In this document: piece by piece, positions 17,907-26,878 of the stretch
Position numbering within the stretch: the first letter of the stretch is position 1
How the letters are laid out: every line of letters begins with the position of its first letter
Assembly: GCF_022758235.1 (NCBI RefSeq)
Contig: NZ_JALEBG010000003.1
Span: 372,001 to 436,000 of the forward strand
Direction of reading: 5' to 3'
Length of the DNA: 64,000 bases
Source: Pontibacter liquoris
GTDB taxonomy: Bacteria > Bacteroidota > Bacteroidia > Cytophagales > Hymenobacteraceae
Notes under the pieces: generated by a model
Databases searched by the model: none
What the model was told of the DNA's origin: nothing
Seen by the model: the letters and a program-made list of their open reading frames with translations, nothing else
Translations under genes and position numbers: made by a program

Positions 17907-19103
17907 TCAGGGCTTAGCAACCGGCTGTGTCCAGGCTGTAACCAAATCTCCTTCCATATAGGGGTTTTCTTTTAGCTGGGAGGAAATAATTTTTGCCCGG
18001 ACATAAAGGTCTTTCTTTCGCAATTTATAGGTGGCTTTTATGCCTTTTACTTCCTTCAACAGCTTCCCCCCTTGTCTGACGCCATCTGCTGACTTTTCTG
18101 CTCCCCAAAATTGGATGGTGTAGTCAATGCCTGGAACGGGCTTAACTTTAACGGCTAACGTCTTTTTTTTAAAGCTAACATCCTCCAGTTCTACTCCCGT
18201 CGTGGCATAAAAATCTCCCCTTTCCATCGCATCTATAAGCGCGCCTGCAGTTAAGCTCTGTGCCTTCACCATAATCCAGCCCCGACCTGGGTTAGATAAG
18301 CCGATTTTATGCTCCAGGTAATTGTGCGAATCATCCGTGGCTAAAGCATACAACAACGGTTTACCCTGATGAATATAATGAATGAGCAATTTGTCCCATA
18401 ACTCTTCCATTCCCATGGTTGCCGTATCGCCGTAATTATGCACGTGCGGGTGGCCGTTATAAACTTCAAAAAACCGGTCTCCTTTCAGCTGCACCATGTC
18501 CTCTAGTTTGATTGCCCATTCAAAATTAGGATGGTTTATATGTGCAAACATGGGTTGCCCGGTTCTTTGCCGCTGCTCATAAACCGCATCCAGGTTATTT
18601 TGCATCACTTCGGCCACACTGTTGCCCCCTTGGGGTTTCACTAGTTCTTTCACATTGATCGCCCCCATGTGAATTGGCTTTCCACCATAGCCATCCGAGA
18701 CCTCCTCGGCCTGTATAATCAGGAACCGGCCCTTTTCCTCAAACAATGGGCGATATTCCGCCAGCGTCTTCAGCTTCACGCTGATCTGGCCTGTTGAGTC
18801 TGTTTTATACGTTACCCAGCTGCTGCCATACTTTGTCAGGTATTCCGCAAACCGCCTTTGGCGGAAAGGATGTTTGGGAATGGGTTTCCACTTTTCCTCA
18901 TCGCCAAGGGTATTGTGGTCAGACAGAGAAATAAAATCATAGCCATGCGTTTTGTACCAGTCCATGATCATTTCCGGAAAATCATCGCCATCGCTCCAAT
19001 AAGAGTGTGCGTGGGTATTTCCTTTATACCATTTAGAACTTGGTTCCTGTGCCCGTAAATCAGTCAGAACGAAGAGTAGCAGGATCAAAAAGATATACTT
19101 CAT
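17907..19103 (-). CDS. Secreted PHP-domain metallohydrolase
   Basis: A 398-aa protein with a Sec signal peptide (MKYIFLILLLFVLTDLRAQ) and PHP-domain metal motifs: GNTHAHSYWSDG, SLSDHNT, an EE at about 138, HINHP and ATDDSH. PHP proteins hydrolyse phosphoesters or act as lyases/amidohydrolases with two or three metal ions; the substrate of this secreted branch is not known to me. It is the last gene of the PUL, 116 bp after the 1167-codon glycosidase ORF, and could remove a phosphate or similar substituent from the glycan. No terminator is clear after it. Confidence 0.75.
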   Translation of the reverse strand: MKYIFLILLLFVLTDLRAQEPSSKWYKGNTHAHSYWSDGDDFPEMIMDWYKTHGYDFISLSDHNTLGDEEKWKPIPKHPFRQRRFAEYLTKYGSSWVTYKTDSTGQISVKLKTLAEYRPLFEEKGRFLIIQAEEVSDGYGGKPIHMGAINVKELVKPQGGNSVAEVMQNNLDAVYEQRQRTGQPMFAHINHPNFEWAIKLEDMVQLKGDRFFEVYNGHPHVHNYGDTATMGMEELWDKLLIHYIHQGKPLLYALATDDSHNYLEHKIGLSNPGRGWIMVKAQSLTAGALIDAMERGDFYATTGVELEDVSFKKKTLAVKVKPVPGIDYTIQFWGAEKSADGVRQGGKLLKEVKGIKATYKLRKKDLYVRAKIISSQLKENPYMEGDLVTAWTQPVAKP

Positions 19104-19219
19104 AGCTATAAGTCAGGTAATTTTATCTGTTTTCGTTGAAGCCTTAACAGGGAGTTTTAAAGAGCATAAACAACACGGACCGTATGGCAATGCCAGGCAA
19201 GAGGTGCCATCGCTTTCCC

Positions 19220-22200
19220 CTATCTTAAATCATTTGCCGGATCAGGCATGCCCTGCGATTGCTGCATTATTCCGGATCGCAAATCTAAGCCGGACTTTAG
19301 ATGCATGGTGACAAGCTGTTCCTTATATTTAGTTGCCCCCTTAGGTATAGTCACCTGAATGGTATAGATGTTGCCTTTTTTGTTAAGGATTTTTCCCTTT
19401 TCCACAGATTTTACCTCTGTATTAGAAAGTATCTTAAACTGATACGTGTTGCCTGCCAGCCCCTCGATTGCAACGGTATGGCGGTTACCTTCTAAAGATT
19501 CTCCTACAATCTTTGCACCCTGATTTGAATGGCCGGGTACTGGGTCATTTACCAAAGGCAAAACACCTGTGCCCCCCTGATGGATGATTTCGATGGTAGT
19601 TTCATTTGTCAGATGTATTGGCTCAAGGAGTAGCTGGATGCTTTCAGACGCTTGATGAGTGGAAAAGGTCACTTCTTTGCCGTTCACCAATACCTTCTGA
19701 ATGCGGGTACCAGGAAGAATGGCGGGAGTGAACGCAAGATCACACCCCTTGCCGGCTGATACATATTTAAAGGTATAGGTGGTGGATGTGGGAGTCTGAG
19801 ACATTTTCAAATTTAACCGGTGGTCGCCGAAAGTAATGTTATCCACGTTTACTGTATTCCAGTGCCACGGAAACCTGGGTGATAAAGCCAGCATATTGGC
19901 TAAGGCATCAGGCCTTAATCCAAGCATCCCTTCCGAAACAGGTTGCAAGACCATCGTCTCCGACCAGCCTTGCTGGCTACAAACCCCAGCCGACTGATAA
20001 ACTGATCCATTGAGCGTTTCTTCCGTACTCCCCAGCCCATAGTGCCTGTAGAGCATCAGGTTGTTCATCATATGCGTGAAGCCACTCACATAGTTGCCGG
20101 TTTTATACTCAGCCAGCGAAACAAAACCACTGAACAAGGGCCATACCATACCCGCATGATATGCTTTAGGGTTAAACTTCTCACTGCTTTCAGGTAAAAT
20201 CCTCACGCCCCAGTCCGTGGAATAGTCATTTCTGGAAAAGGAGGCCATTGTTTTGGACGCTTTGGCAGTGTCAGCCACCGCATCAAAATAAACCGGAACA
20301 CTTGAAAGCATCGTCTCATCCTTCATGAAGGTACCATCCCGCATTTTCCCGTTATAAAAATACTGGCCCGCTTCATCCCAGAACTCTTTGTCAATGATCT
20401 TACGCACGTTAACAGCGTCTTTTTGGTAGGATTTTGCCAGGCCATCGTCTTCCAGAGCACCCGACATGTAGGAAGCAGCATCGAGCGCTGCCACCCAGCA
20501 ACCAGCGAGGTAAACTTCGGTGTGCGCCCCAAAAAGGGGTCCGCCTTCAATCCAGCCATGCCCTACGTTGGTGATCTCTATCAGGCCGTCGCCATCGGTA
20601 TCCGTGCTGTAACAAAAGTCCATCGCCTTTTTTAAGGAAGGCCAAATCGAACGGATGTAGTCCAGATCACCCGAATACTTCAGATAATGTGCCGCCAATA
20701 CCACAAACAGGGGCGTAGCGTCCGATGCATCATAATGTACCGCCCCGCTGGAGGTTAGCTCATGGTATATTTTGCCCGTCAGGTCCTGGTATTCCACAAA
20801 CACATCCAGCGCCTTCTTTACCATTTTGTGCCCTCCATAAGCATTGATGGCCATGCCACTCCATTGGGCATCTCTTCCAAAATACCAGGCATAGCCCGGA
20901 CGCCCACTGATTTTTTGCCCGCCGCCCCAGCCGCGTGCCGTGGTTCCGAAACCGGCCATCAGCGAGGTTCCCAGGCCGGGGGTCTCCTGCAGGAACTGAT
21001 CTGTGCGCGCCAGCGCCCATTTATACCCGGTGTTAAACGTTTCATCAGGAGTAGTCACCATCAGGCTGTTGTGTAACAAAGCCGCATAATAATCAGAAGA
21101 CTTCCGGAACAGGCTGTTAAACTCGCCGGACTGCTGATGGTATAGCGCAACGGCCTCGTCCAGGCCCTCGCTACCTGCCACTACGTAAGCATTAAGCTTC
21201 CCCTTTGCCTCACTGGCATCAAAGCTGAAGAGACCGCTTAGCTGTATAAGATCCGTTTTGTTACCTGTAAACTGACCGTTCTGATAGGTAAAGCCATTGA
21301 ACTGGCCTAACGCGTATGTTTGTGGTTTGCTGCTGAAGCCCATAATACTTGCCAGATCGCCCCCCTGGGCTGCGCCTACTGCAGCGTTCATCTCCGGAGA
21401 CCAGACAAAGTGGATGGAAGAAGTGGCTTTGGAAGAGTAAGGCCACATATAGCGAAAGTTAGAAGTATACTTAAGAAATATCTTGTCGATAGCGGCACCC
21501 TCCCACTCGTAATGGATCGTTGCCAGGGGCTTGTCCATCGAAACGGTTGTAATTTCCCTTAGTTTAATGCCGTTGATGGTATACTCTCTGATCAGCAGCT
21601 CCGGCGAAATGATTACCGAAGGCGTAAGTTGATTAAGCCAGATGACCGAATCAGCGCCCTTCAACAACACGGCTGCCGCTATATCCCTGAACGACATAAA
21701 AGGATGAGACCATATCTCGTCAATCCCGCCCTTTTGTTTTCCCATAGCCAGCATGCGCCGGCCGGCAAGGCTGACAAAATCCTCTGTGGCTTTCTGTCTT
21801 TCGATTTGAAGAGTAAGTGCCGGCAGCTGCCATGGCGAGGCCGGTACTACACCTGTGTGAGGAAACTTTCGTTTTAAAGGTTCTACTTTTTGTGCAGCAT
21901 AGCTCCAGTAGCGCGGTGTAATGGTGTTGATTTGCCCAGCCGTATAGCGGAACAGATTTCGATAGAATCGGTGAAGCTGCAGCGTGTTAAAGTTTGCGGG
22001 TGCAAAGTAGGAATAGGCGCCTACCGCTATTATTTTCCCTTTGCCAAGCTGGTATTCCAGCACAAGCTTGCTGTTTTCATGGAAAGTGATGTACGTCCAC
22101 TCTGTTCCAATCACTTTTGCGATAGTAGTATCTGGCAGGTTATCCTCAAAAAAGCCGATCTTTCTTATTACATGATCTTCCTTTGCTTTCCAGGAATAAG

Positions 22201-22690
22201 CTCCTCCCTGTAGTCCCTCAAAAACAGGATGGGACTTAAAGGAGTGAAAGCCAAGCGGTCGACCGAATCCTTCGTCTTTGACAGTATCTGTTTTTACCTC
22301 AAACGTGTGCTTTTCAATACCCCAGTCGTTCAGCAGCTGTACGGCTTCCATCGAGAGGAGGAGCGTGCCTCCATTCCTGACAAACTCCTTCAGCGTATGC
22401 CCGGCTTCGACCTCCTGCTTAGTGCCGCGCTTCATGGAAAGCTTGTGAATCCAGACATGCGTTATGCCAGCTTTCTTTAAAGCTTTGCCCTTTTTTAAGC
22501 GGTCAAAACGGAGCCTTACAGTTTCAAAATCCTGCTGTTCCTGTAAGAAAGCATCCACTGCCGCCTGCTCATCGGCGGGCAGGCCGCTATCCAGCAAGCC
22601 TATTTTTACCTGTTGAGCAGGCGTGTTTTTCTGAGCGTGCGTAAGAGCGCTGACGAACATCAGCAAGACGATAAGCAAGGGTATTCTCAT
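19220..22690 (-). CDS. Large secreted (alpha/alpha)6 glycosidase, amylo-1,6-glucosidase-like
   Basis: I start it at the ATG at 22690 because MRIPLLIVLLMFVSALTHAQ is a clear signal peptide; the frame is open 11 codons further upstream. The mature protein has an N-terminal Rossmann-like/GATase-like domain (FVRNGGTLLLSMEA, GKGKIIAVGAYSYF), a beta-sandwich, then a catalytic six-hairpin domain with PGYAWYFGRDAQWSGMA, DGDGLIEITNVGHGWIEGG, WGVRILPESSEKFNP and YHAGMVWPLFSG, as in amylo-alpha-1,6-glucosidase/GH63-like enzymes. A C-terminal beta domain follows. The bond cleaved cannot be told from sequence alone. It follows the aldose epimerase gene by 41 bp. Confidence 0.75.
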   Translation of the reverse strand: MRIPLLIVLLMFVSALTHAQKNTPAQQVKIGLLDSGLPADEQAAVDAFLQEQQDFETVRLRFDRLKKGKALKKAGITHVWIHKLSMKRGTKQEVEAGHTLKEFVRNGGTLLLSMEAVQLLNDWGIEKHTFEVKTDTVKDEGFGRPLGFHSFKSHPVFEGLQGGAYSWKAKEDHVIRKIGFFEDNLPDTTIAKVIGTEWTYITFHENSKLVLEYQLGKGKIIAVGAYSYFAPANFNTLQLHRFYRNLFRYTAGQINTITPRYWSYAAQKVEPLKRKFPHTGVVPASPWQLPALTLQIERQKATEDFVSLAGRRMLAMGKQKGGIDEIWSHPFMSFRDIAAAVLLKGADSVIWLNQLTPSVIISPELLIREYTINGIKLREITTVSMDKPLATIHYEWEGAAIDKIFLKYTSNFRYMWPYSSKATSSIHFVWSPEMNAAVGAAQGGDLASIMGFSSKPQTYALGQFNGFTYQNGQFTGNKTDLIQLSGLFSFDASEAKGKLNAYVVAGSEGLDEAVALYHQQSGEFNSLFRKSSDYYAALLHNSLMVTTPDETFNTGYKWALARTDQFLQETPGLGTSLMAGFGTTARGWGGGQKISGRPGYAWYFGRDAQWSGMAINAYGGHKMVKKALDVFVEYQDLTGKIYHELTSSGAVHYDASDATPLFVVLAAHYLKYSGDLDYIRSIWPSLKKAMDFCYSTDTDGDGLIEITNVGHGWIEGGPLFGAHTEVYLAGCWVAALDAASYMSGALEDDGLAKSYQKDAVNVRKIIDKEFWDEAGQYFYNGKMRDGTFMKDETMLSSVPVYFDAVADTAKASKTMASFSRNDYSTDWGVRILPESSEKFNPKAYHAGMVWPLFSGFVSLAEYKTGNYVSGFTHMMNNLMLYRHYGLGSTEETLNGSVYQSAGVCSQQGWSETMVLQPVSEGMLGLRPDALANMLALSPRFPWHWNTVNVDNITFGDHRLNLKMSQTPTSTTYTFKYVSAGKGCDLAFTPAILPGTRIQKVLVNGKEVTFSTHQASESIQLLLEPIHLTNETTIEIIHQGGTGVLPLVNDPVPGHSNQGAKIVGESLEGNRHTVAIEGLAGNTYQFKILSNTEVKSVEKGKILNKKGNIYTIQVTIPKGATKYKEQLVTMHLKSGLDLRSGIMQQSQGMPDPANDLR

Positions 22691-22731
22691 GGGGACCAGG
22701 GTGTTTGGATTAGGGCGCAGCAACAGGCTTT

Positions 22732-23910
22732 TTACTTTACAGAGAACTTATAAACAGCGGTGTGCTCATACTTCTCTCCCGGCTGCAGGAGGGTAGATGG
22801 GAAAGCGGGCTGGTTGGGTGAATCGGGGAAGTGTTGCGTTTCGAGGCAAAAGGCGGATCTGAAGTTATAAGGCTTGCCTCCTTTTCCTTTGTCCTTGCCA
22901 TCCAGAAAGTTGCCACCATAGAACTGCAGCCCGGGCTCCGTGGTGTATACTTCCATGTACCGGCCGCTCCCGGGCTCCCACACCGTTGCTGCCAGCTTAT
23001 TAGGGTTGCTGCTGTCTTTCAGCACCCAGTTATGGTCGTAGCCTTTCCCGAATTTTAATTGCTCAAAGTCTTCTGCTACTCTTTTGCCTATCGCGGTAGG
23101 CCTGTTAAAGTCCATCGGGGTTCCTACAACATTTGCAATTTGCCCGGTGGGGATCAACGTGTTATCTACAGGCGTATACTTGTCGGCATTGATCATCAGC
23201 ACATGATCGTTTATACTTCCGTTGCCGGCCCCGTGCAGGTTAAAAAAGGAGTGATGCGTCAGGTTGATAACCGTTGGCTGATCGGTTTCTGCTGCGTAGG
23301 TAATTTTAAACTCATTGTCATCTGTCAGAGAATAAACCATCTTAACCTGCAGGTTGCCCGGGTACCCTTCTTCGCCATCCGGCGAAAGGCGCGTGAACTC
23401 GATCGTCTGGTCGTTCACCTGTTTGGCATCCCATACCTGCGCATTAAAGCCTTTTGTGCCCCCGTGCAGGTGGTTTGATGCGTTATTGGTTGCTAAGGTA
23501 TACGGCTTTCCGTTCAGTGTAAATTTCCCGTGCGCAATGCGGTTTCCGTAGCGCCCGATCGCTGCTCCAAAATAAGGTTCGTTGGCCTTCAGATAGCCAT
23601 CCAGGTCATCAAACCCCAGCACTATATCCGCAAACTGCCCCTGCTTGTCCGGCACAAGCAACGACACGACCTTTGCGCCATAGTTGGTAACGGCCATCTC
23701 CAGCCCGTTCCTGTTCTTCAGGAAGTAAAGCTGCACCTGCTTGCCGTCAAGCTCCCTGGCGAAATTGCCTGGATCCAGTGAGGCTTTGAGCTTACTTTCC
23801 GTGTTACCTGTTTTTACTACTGCATCTGCGGAGGCTTTATCTGTTTGGCTGTTGCAGGCGGCGGCCATCAAAAGCATCAGACACGGAACGATTAATTTTC
23901 CAATCTTCAT
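22732..23910 (-). CDS. galM: Aldose 1-epimerase (galactose mutarotase), lipoprotein
   Basis: Start chosen at 23910 (MKIGKLIVPCLMLLMAAACNSQ), a lipoprotein signal with lipobox AAAC; the upstream in-frame extension has no such signal. The family motifs are all present: VTNYGAKVVSL, GAAIGRYGNRIAHGKF, NHLHGGTKGF, NLTHHSFFNL, KGYDHNWVL and the GLQFYGGNFLDG segment, including the catalytic His (HHSFFNL) and Glu (CLETQHFPDSPN). It interconverts alpha and beta anomers of free aldoses, here probably sugars released in the periplasm by the PUL enzymes. Length is normal for the family. Confidence 0.9.
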   Translation of the reverse strand: MKIGKLIVPCLMLLMAAACNSQTDKASADAVVKTGNTESKLKASLDPGNFARELDGKQVQLYFLKNRNGLEMAVTNYGAKVVSLLVPDKQGQFADIVLGFDDLDGYLKANEPYFGAAIGRYGNRIAHGKFTLNGKPYTLATNNASNHLHGGTKGFNAQVWDAKQVNDQTIEFTRLSPDGEEGYPGNLQVKMVYSLTDDNEFKITYAAETDQPTVINLTHHSFFNLHGAGNGSINDHVLMINADKYTPVDNTLIPTGQIANVVGTPMDFNRPTAIGKRVAEDFEQLKFGKGYDHNWVLKDSSNPNKLAATVWEPGSGRYMEVYTTEPGLQFYGGNFLDGKDKGKGGKPYNFRSAFCLETQHFPDSPNQPAFPSTLLQPGEKYEHTAVYKFSVK

Positions 23911-24043
23911 AAAAATAACCCTTTGGATTCTGAAACAACTGAGCCACCCAGGCTCAGATAAAACATTACAGCCTCTGCGCAGCGTCTTTCCGGATTTCTT
24001 CCTTCCATACTTGACAAAACGCAGAGGCTGCATGTGTAGGAAC

Positions 24044-26842
24044 TTAGATATCTTTCACGCATCGGAAACCGACGGTGGAGTTTCTTTCAAAACCCTCTGA
24101 TACCCTGAGGAGGAACTGTCGGTAGTGCAGTTCGCGCGGCCCGCCCTGCACATACCACCAGCTGGAAGTGGGGTTGTAGTAAGAGCCGCCTTTCATGATG
24201 GCGTAGTCGTAGGAGCCGCTTTTGTAGATATCGTTTGTAAGTTGCCATACAGAACCTACCAGATCCTGCAGCCCGTAAGGGTTCTTTCCCTTCGGATACT
24301 TGCCTACCGGATCTTGTTTTCCGTTCCCCAGGTTTGCGTAGGCAGGATCGATTCCTTTAATCTTAAACACGGTCAGGGAGCTTGTTACAGGTTCTTCCTC
24401 ACGCCGGATATTCTTTGTGTTGGCACTCCAGGGCCAGGCTCTGCCATCGGGCGTCTGCGCCGCATACTGCCATTCCACCTCGGTTGGAAGCCGCTTCCCA
24501 GCCCACCTGGCATACGCCTGCGTATCTTCATAGCTTACATATACAACCGGGTAATCCGCCATGCCTGCAGGTATCTTTCCGTTTACCCAGTGCTTTAGAA
24601 AGTTTACCGTATCGGCAGGGATATACTTGCTCTTGTTGAGGAACTCCTGGAACTGGGCATTGGTTACCGGGTGCTTGTCCATCAGGAACGCAGCCATCTG
24701 GTACGTTTTACCTTCGTTATACTTTGGGTAAGGTATAAAATCATCCCCGTGGGTAGAATGAAAGGTAAACCTGCCGGCCGGAATTTTAACCATACCACGC
24801 TTGCTGCCGCTTGCCGGCGTTTTTTCTACATGTGTGGCTAATCGAGGGGTACCCGGGCTCACCTCGATGATGTTCTCGTCCTGCAGAATGTCGTTCTCAA
24901 ACAACTGTATGACAAACTTCCCCTCAAAACGGCCAAATTTGTCCAGCAAACTTATTTGATGGCTTCCGGGCTTCAGTTCCAGCGGTTTTTTCTCGTAGTC
25001 TGGTACTCCGGCCCATATTTTTATCACATCTCCCTTGTCGGTACTAACTGAGAGAAGATCACTCTCTAAAGCGGATTTGAGCAGTACAGGAAACTCGGCA
25101 ATACAGTCTACTTCGCCTTCATTATTGGTCCCCAGATACGATTTGTTAAAAGCGTCTGTCTCGGCCTCTACATAGTACTTGCCCTCCTTCTTCACCGGCT
25201 GCAGCTCCTTGTGGTGCCACAGGTCCACAAAATGCTTTTTAGCTTGTGGCTTTACCTCAAAGAGCAGGTCTTTATAACCCTCCGGCACAATACTGTAAAT
25301 GGTGTAGATTACCTTCTCGCCATCCACCCATTTGTTGGCATATACTTTATCGGCTGTAACCGGCACCAGCGGCGTGTAGTTTTTGGAGGTGAAGTTATAG
25401 GTGTTCTCCCGCAAAATTCTGGAAGTACGGCCCAGGTATTTGTACTGTTCCTCTGCCCAGGCAGGCTGGCCGGGACCAAATATATTCAACTCTGTTCCGT
25501 AACCATTAAAGAAAGAAGTGGCATACTCGCGCTGAATGGGCTCCTTATAAAGCTCTGCTACCCGGTAAATGGCAAATTCAGGTTTGATAAACTTGTTCAG
25601 GTTCAGCATCGGCGCATAGTATAACGCATTGTGCACCCGACCGGAAACAATACCCTGCATGTCTTTTGGCACGGCCATACCCTCGCTATACATCACGACC
25701 CCTTTCTTCACGCCGTCTGCTGCTTCCTGCAGTTCTTTGCTGGACGAGCCTTTGGTATCGAGCACCACCCCATCAGCACCGGTATTTTTGATGATATCGG
25801 CCAGGCCGCTCATGTGCCCCTCGTCTCGGGAGCTTTCATCCCAGGGATTGTAGCAAACGAAAAAGGCAGTGCCCATACTTCTTGTTTCGTCCGCCGTGCG
25901 CCGCACCTGCGATAGTCCTCCCGGAAGGTCGCGGAACATATCGAACTGGTTCCGTTGGTCCAGGCCCAGGGTCGGCCAGGTAGGCCAGATCCCTACTGCA
26001 TCATCGCCACCATACAACCGCTTGCCCCGCTTCAGGAACTCGGCCAGGTGGAATTTATCATCTGCATTGTCGTAATAGAACTTATCCCAGCCCATTAACA
26101 GGTGCATCACATACGTATGGCGAATCCACTTGAGGTCCGGTCGCTCAAAAAGGGTATCGTCGAAAGAAGCTACATCATATAGATACCGCTCCTGAAACAG
26201 TTTTTTGAGTCCCTGCTGCCATTCTCCGGCGTAAGCATCAGCATAGAAATCATACTTCACAGAGCCGCCCGGCGCAATTACGGTCTCAAAACGGCGACGT
26301 GTCGCCTTGTTCATACTTGCCAGGTCCCGGCGCACCAGTGCGCATACCGCCAGGCCGTTATTCAGCGCCAGCCCGGTATACCCCAGCTCCCAGGCGTTAT
26401 CGGGCACGATCACATTCACCGGGCTCTTGCCGGGAAGGAACAGATGCGCGCGCGAAAGCGCATGATCGCCCTGGCCTGTTATGTAAACGGCCGTGCCCTC
26501 GCGGCCCAGCGGCACCACGTTGGATAGCCAGACAGTATCGGGCGAGCTGTTCTTAAAGGTGATTTTGCCCTTGTAGCCCGGCTTAAAGCTTTTGTCCTGC
26601 TCAAAACTGACCTGTACCTTCCGCTCCGGCTGCAGGCTGGTAGCCGCTTTTTTATCTACTTCATAATAAACCAAAGGACGCTTTCCCGCAGCCTTCAGCT
26701 CTTTGCCTCCAACCGTAAACGCCTCTACCCCCTTTTGCCCGCTGTCAAACGTGATGTTCTGCAGGTCCTGCGCTTGCGCCGAAAATATAACGACAGCTCC
26801 CAGCAGAGCGGCAAAAGCCTTTTTTAGTCCTAATCTTATCAT
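24044..26842 (-). CDS. Secreted TIM-barrel-like protein fused to a SUMF1 (FGE-like) domain
   Basis: A 932-aa protein with signal peptide (to SAQAQ). Residues about 30-650 look like a glycosidase-type beta-sandwich plus barrel (GVWPTWPTLGLDQRNQFDMF-type segment, ADGVVLDTKGSSS, NALYYAPMLNLNKF). About 690-932 is a SUMF1/formylglycine-enzyme-like domain: MVKIPAGRFTFHS, KHPVTNAQFQEFL, YPVVYVSYEDTQAYARWAGKRLPTEVEWQYAA, NPYGLQDLVGSVWQLT, MKGGSYYNP and VGFRCV. The pair of active-site cysteines of true formylglycine-generating enzymes is absent, so sulfatase activation is unlikely; a binding or structural role is possible. The N-terminal family is not one I can name with confidence. No sulfatase lies nearby. 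Confidence 0.7.
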   Translation of the reverse strand: MIRLGLKKAFAALLGAVVIFSAQAQDLQNITFDSGQKGVEAFTVGGKELKAAGKRPLVYYEVDKKAATSLQPERKVQVSFEQDKSFKPGYKGKITFKNSSPDTVWLSNVVPLGREGTAVYITGQGDHALSRAHLFLPGKSPVNVIVPDNAWELGYTGLALNNGLAVCALVRRDLASMNKATRRRFETVIAPGGSVKYDFYADAYAGEWQQGLKKLFQERYLYDVASFDDTLFERPDLKWIRHTYVMHLLMGWDKFYYDNADDKFHLAEFLKRGKRLYGGDDAVGIWPTWPTLGLDQRNQFDMFRDLPGGLSQVRRTADETRSMGTAFFVCYNPWDESSRDEGHMSGLADIIKNTGADGVVLDTKGSSSKELQEAADGVKKGVVMYSEGMAVPKDMQGIVSGRVHNALYYAPMLNLNKFIKPEFAIYRVAELYKEPIQREYATSFFNGYGTELNIFGPGQPAWAEEQYKYLGRTSRILRENTYNFTSKNYTPLVPVTADKVYANKWVDGEKVIYTIYSIVPEGYKDLLFEVKPQAKKHFVDLWHHKELQPVKKEGKYYVEAETDAFNKSYLGTNNEGEVDCIAEFPVLLKSALESDLLSVSTDKGDVIKIWAGVPDYEKKPLELKPGSHQISLLDKFGRFEGKFVIQLFENDILQDENIIEVSPGTPRLATHVEKTPASGSKRGMVKIPAGRFTFHSTHGDDFIPYPKYNEGKTYQMAAFLMDKHPVTNAQFQEFLNKSKYIPADTVNFLKHWVNGKIPAGMADYPVVYVSYEDTQAYARWAGKRLPTEVEWQYAAQTPDGRAWPWSANTKNIRREEEPVTSSLTVFKIKGIDPAYANLGNGKQDPVGKYPKGKNPYGLQDLVGSVWQLTNDIYKSGSYDYAIMKGGSYYNPTSSWWYVQGGPRELHYRQFLLRVSEGFERNSTVGFRCVKDI

Positions 26843-26878
26843 AATATCATCTGTTTATTTTATCACTCCCCGGAGTGC

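Noticed and set aside
24044..26842. Formylglycine-generating enzyme for sulfatases
   Set aside because: The SUMF1 domain lacks the paired active-site cysteines and no sulfatase gene is in the window.
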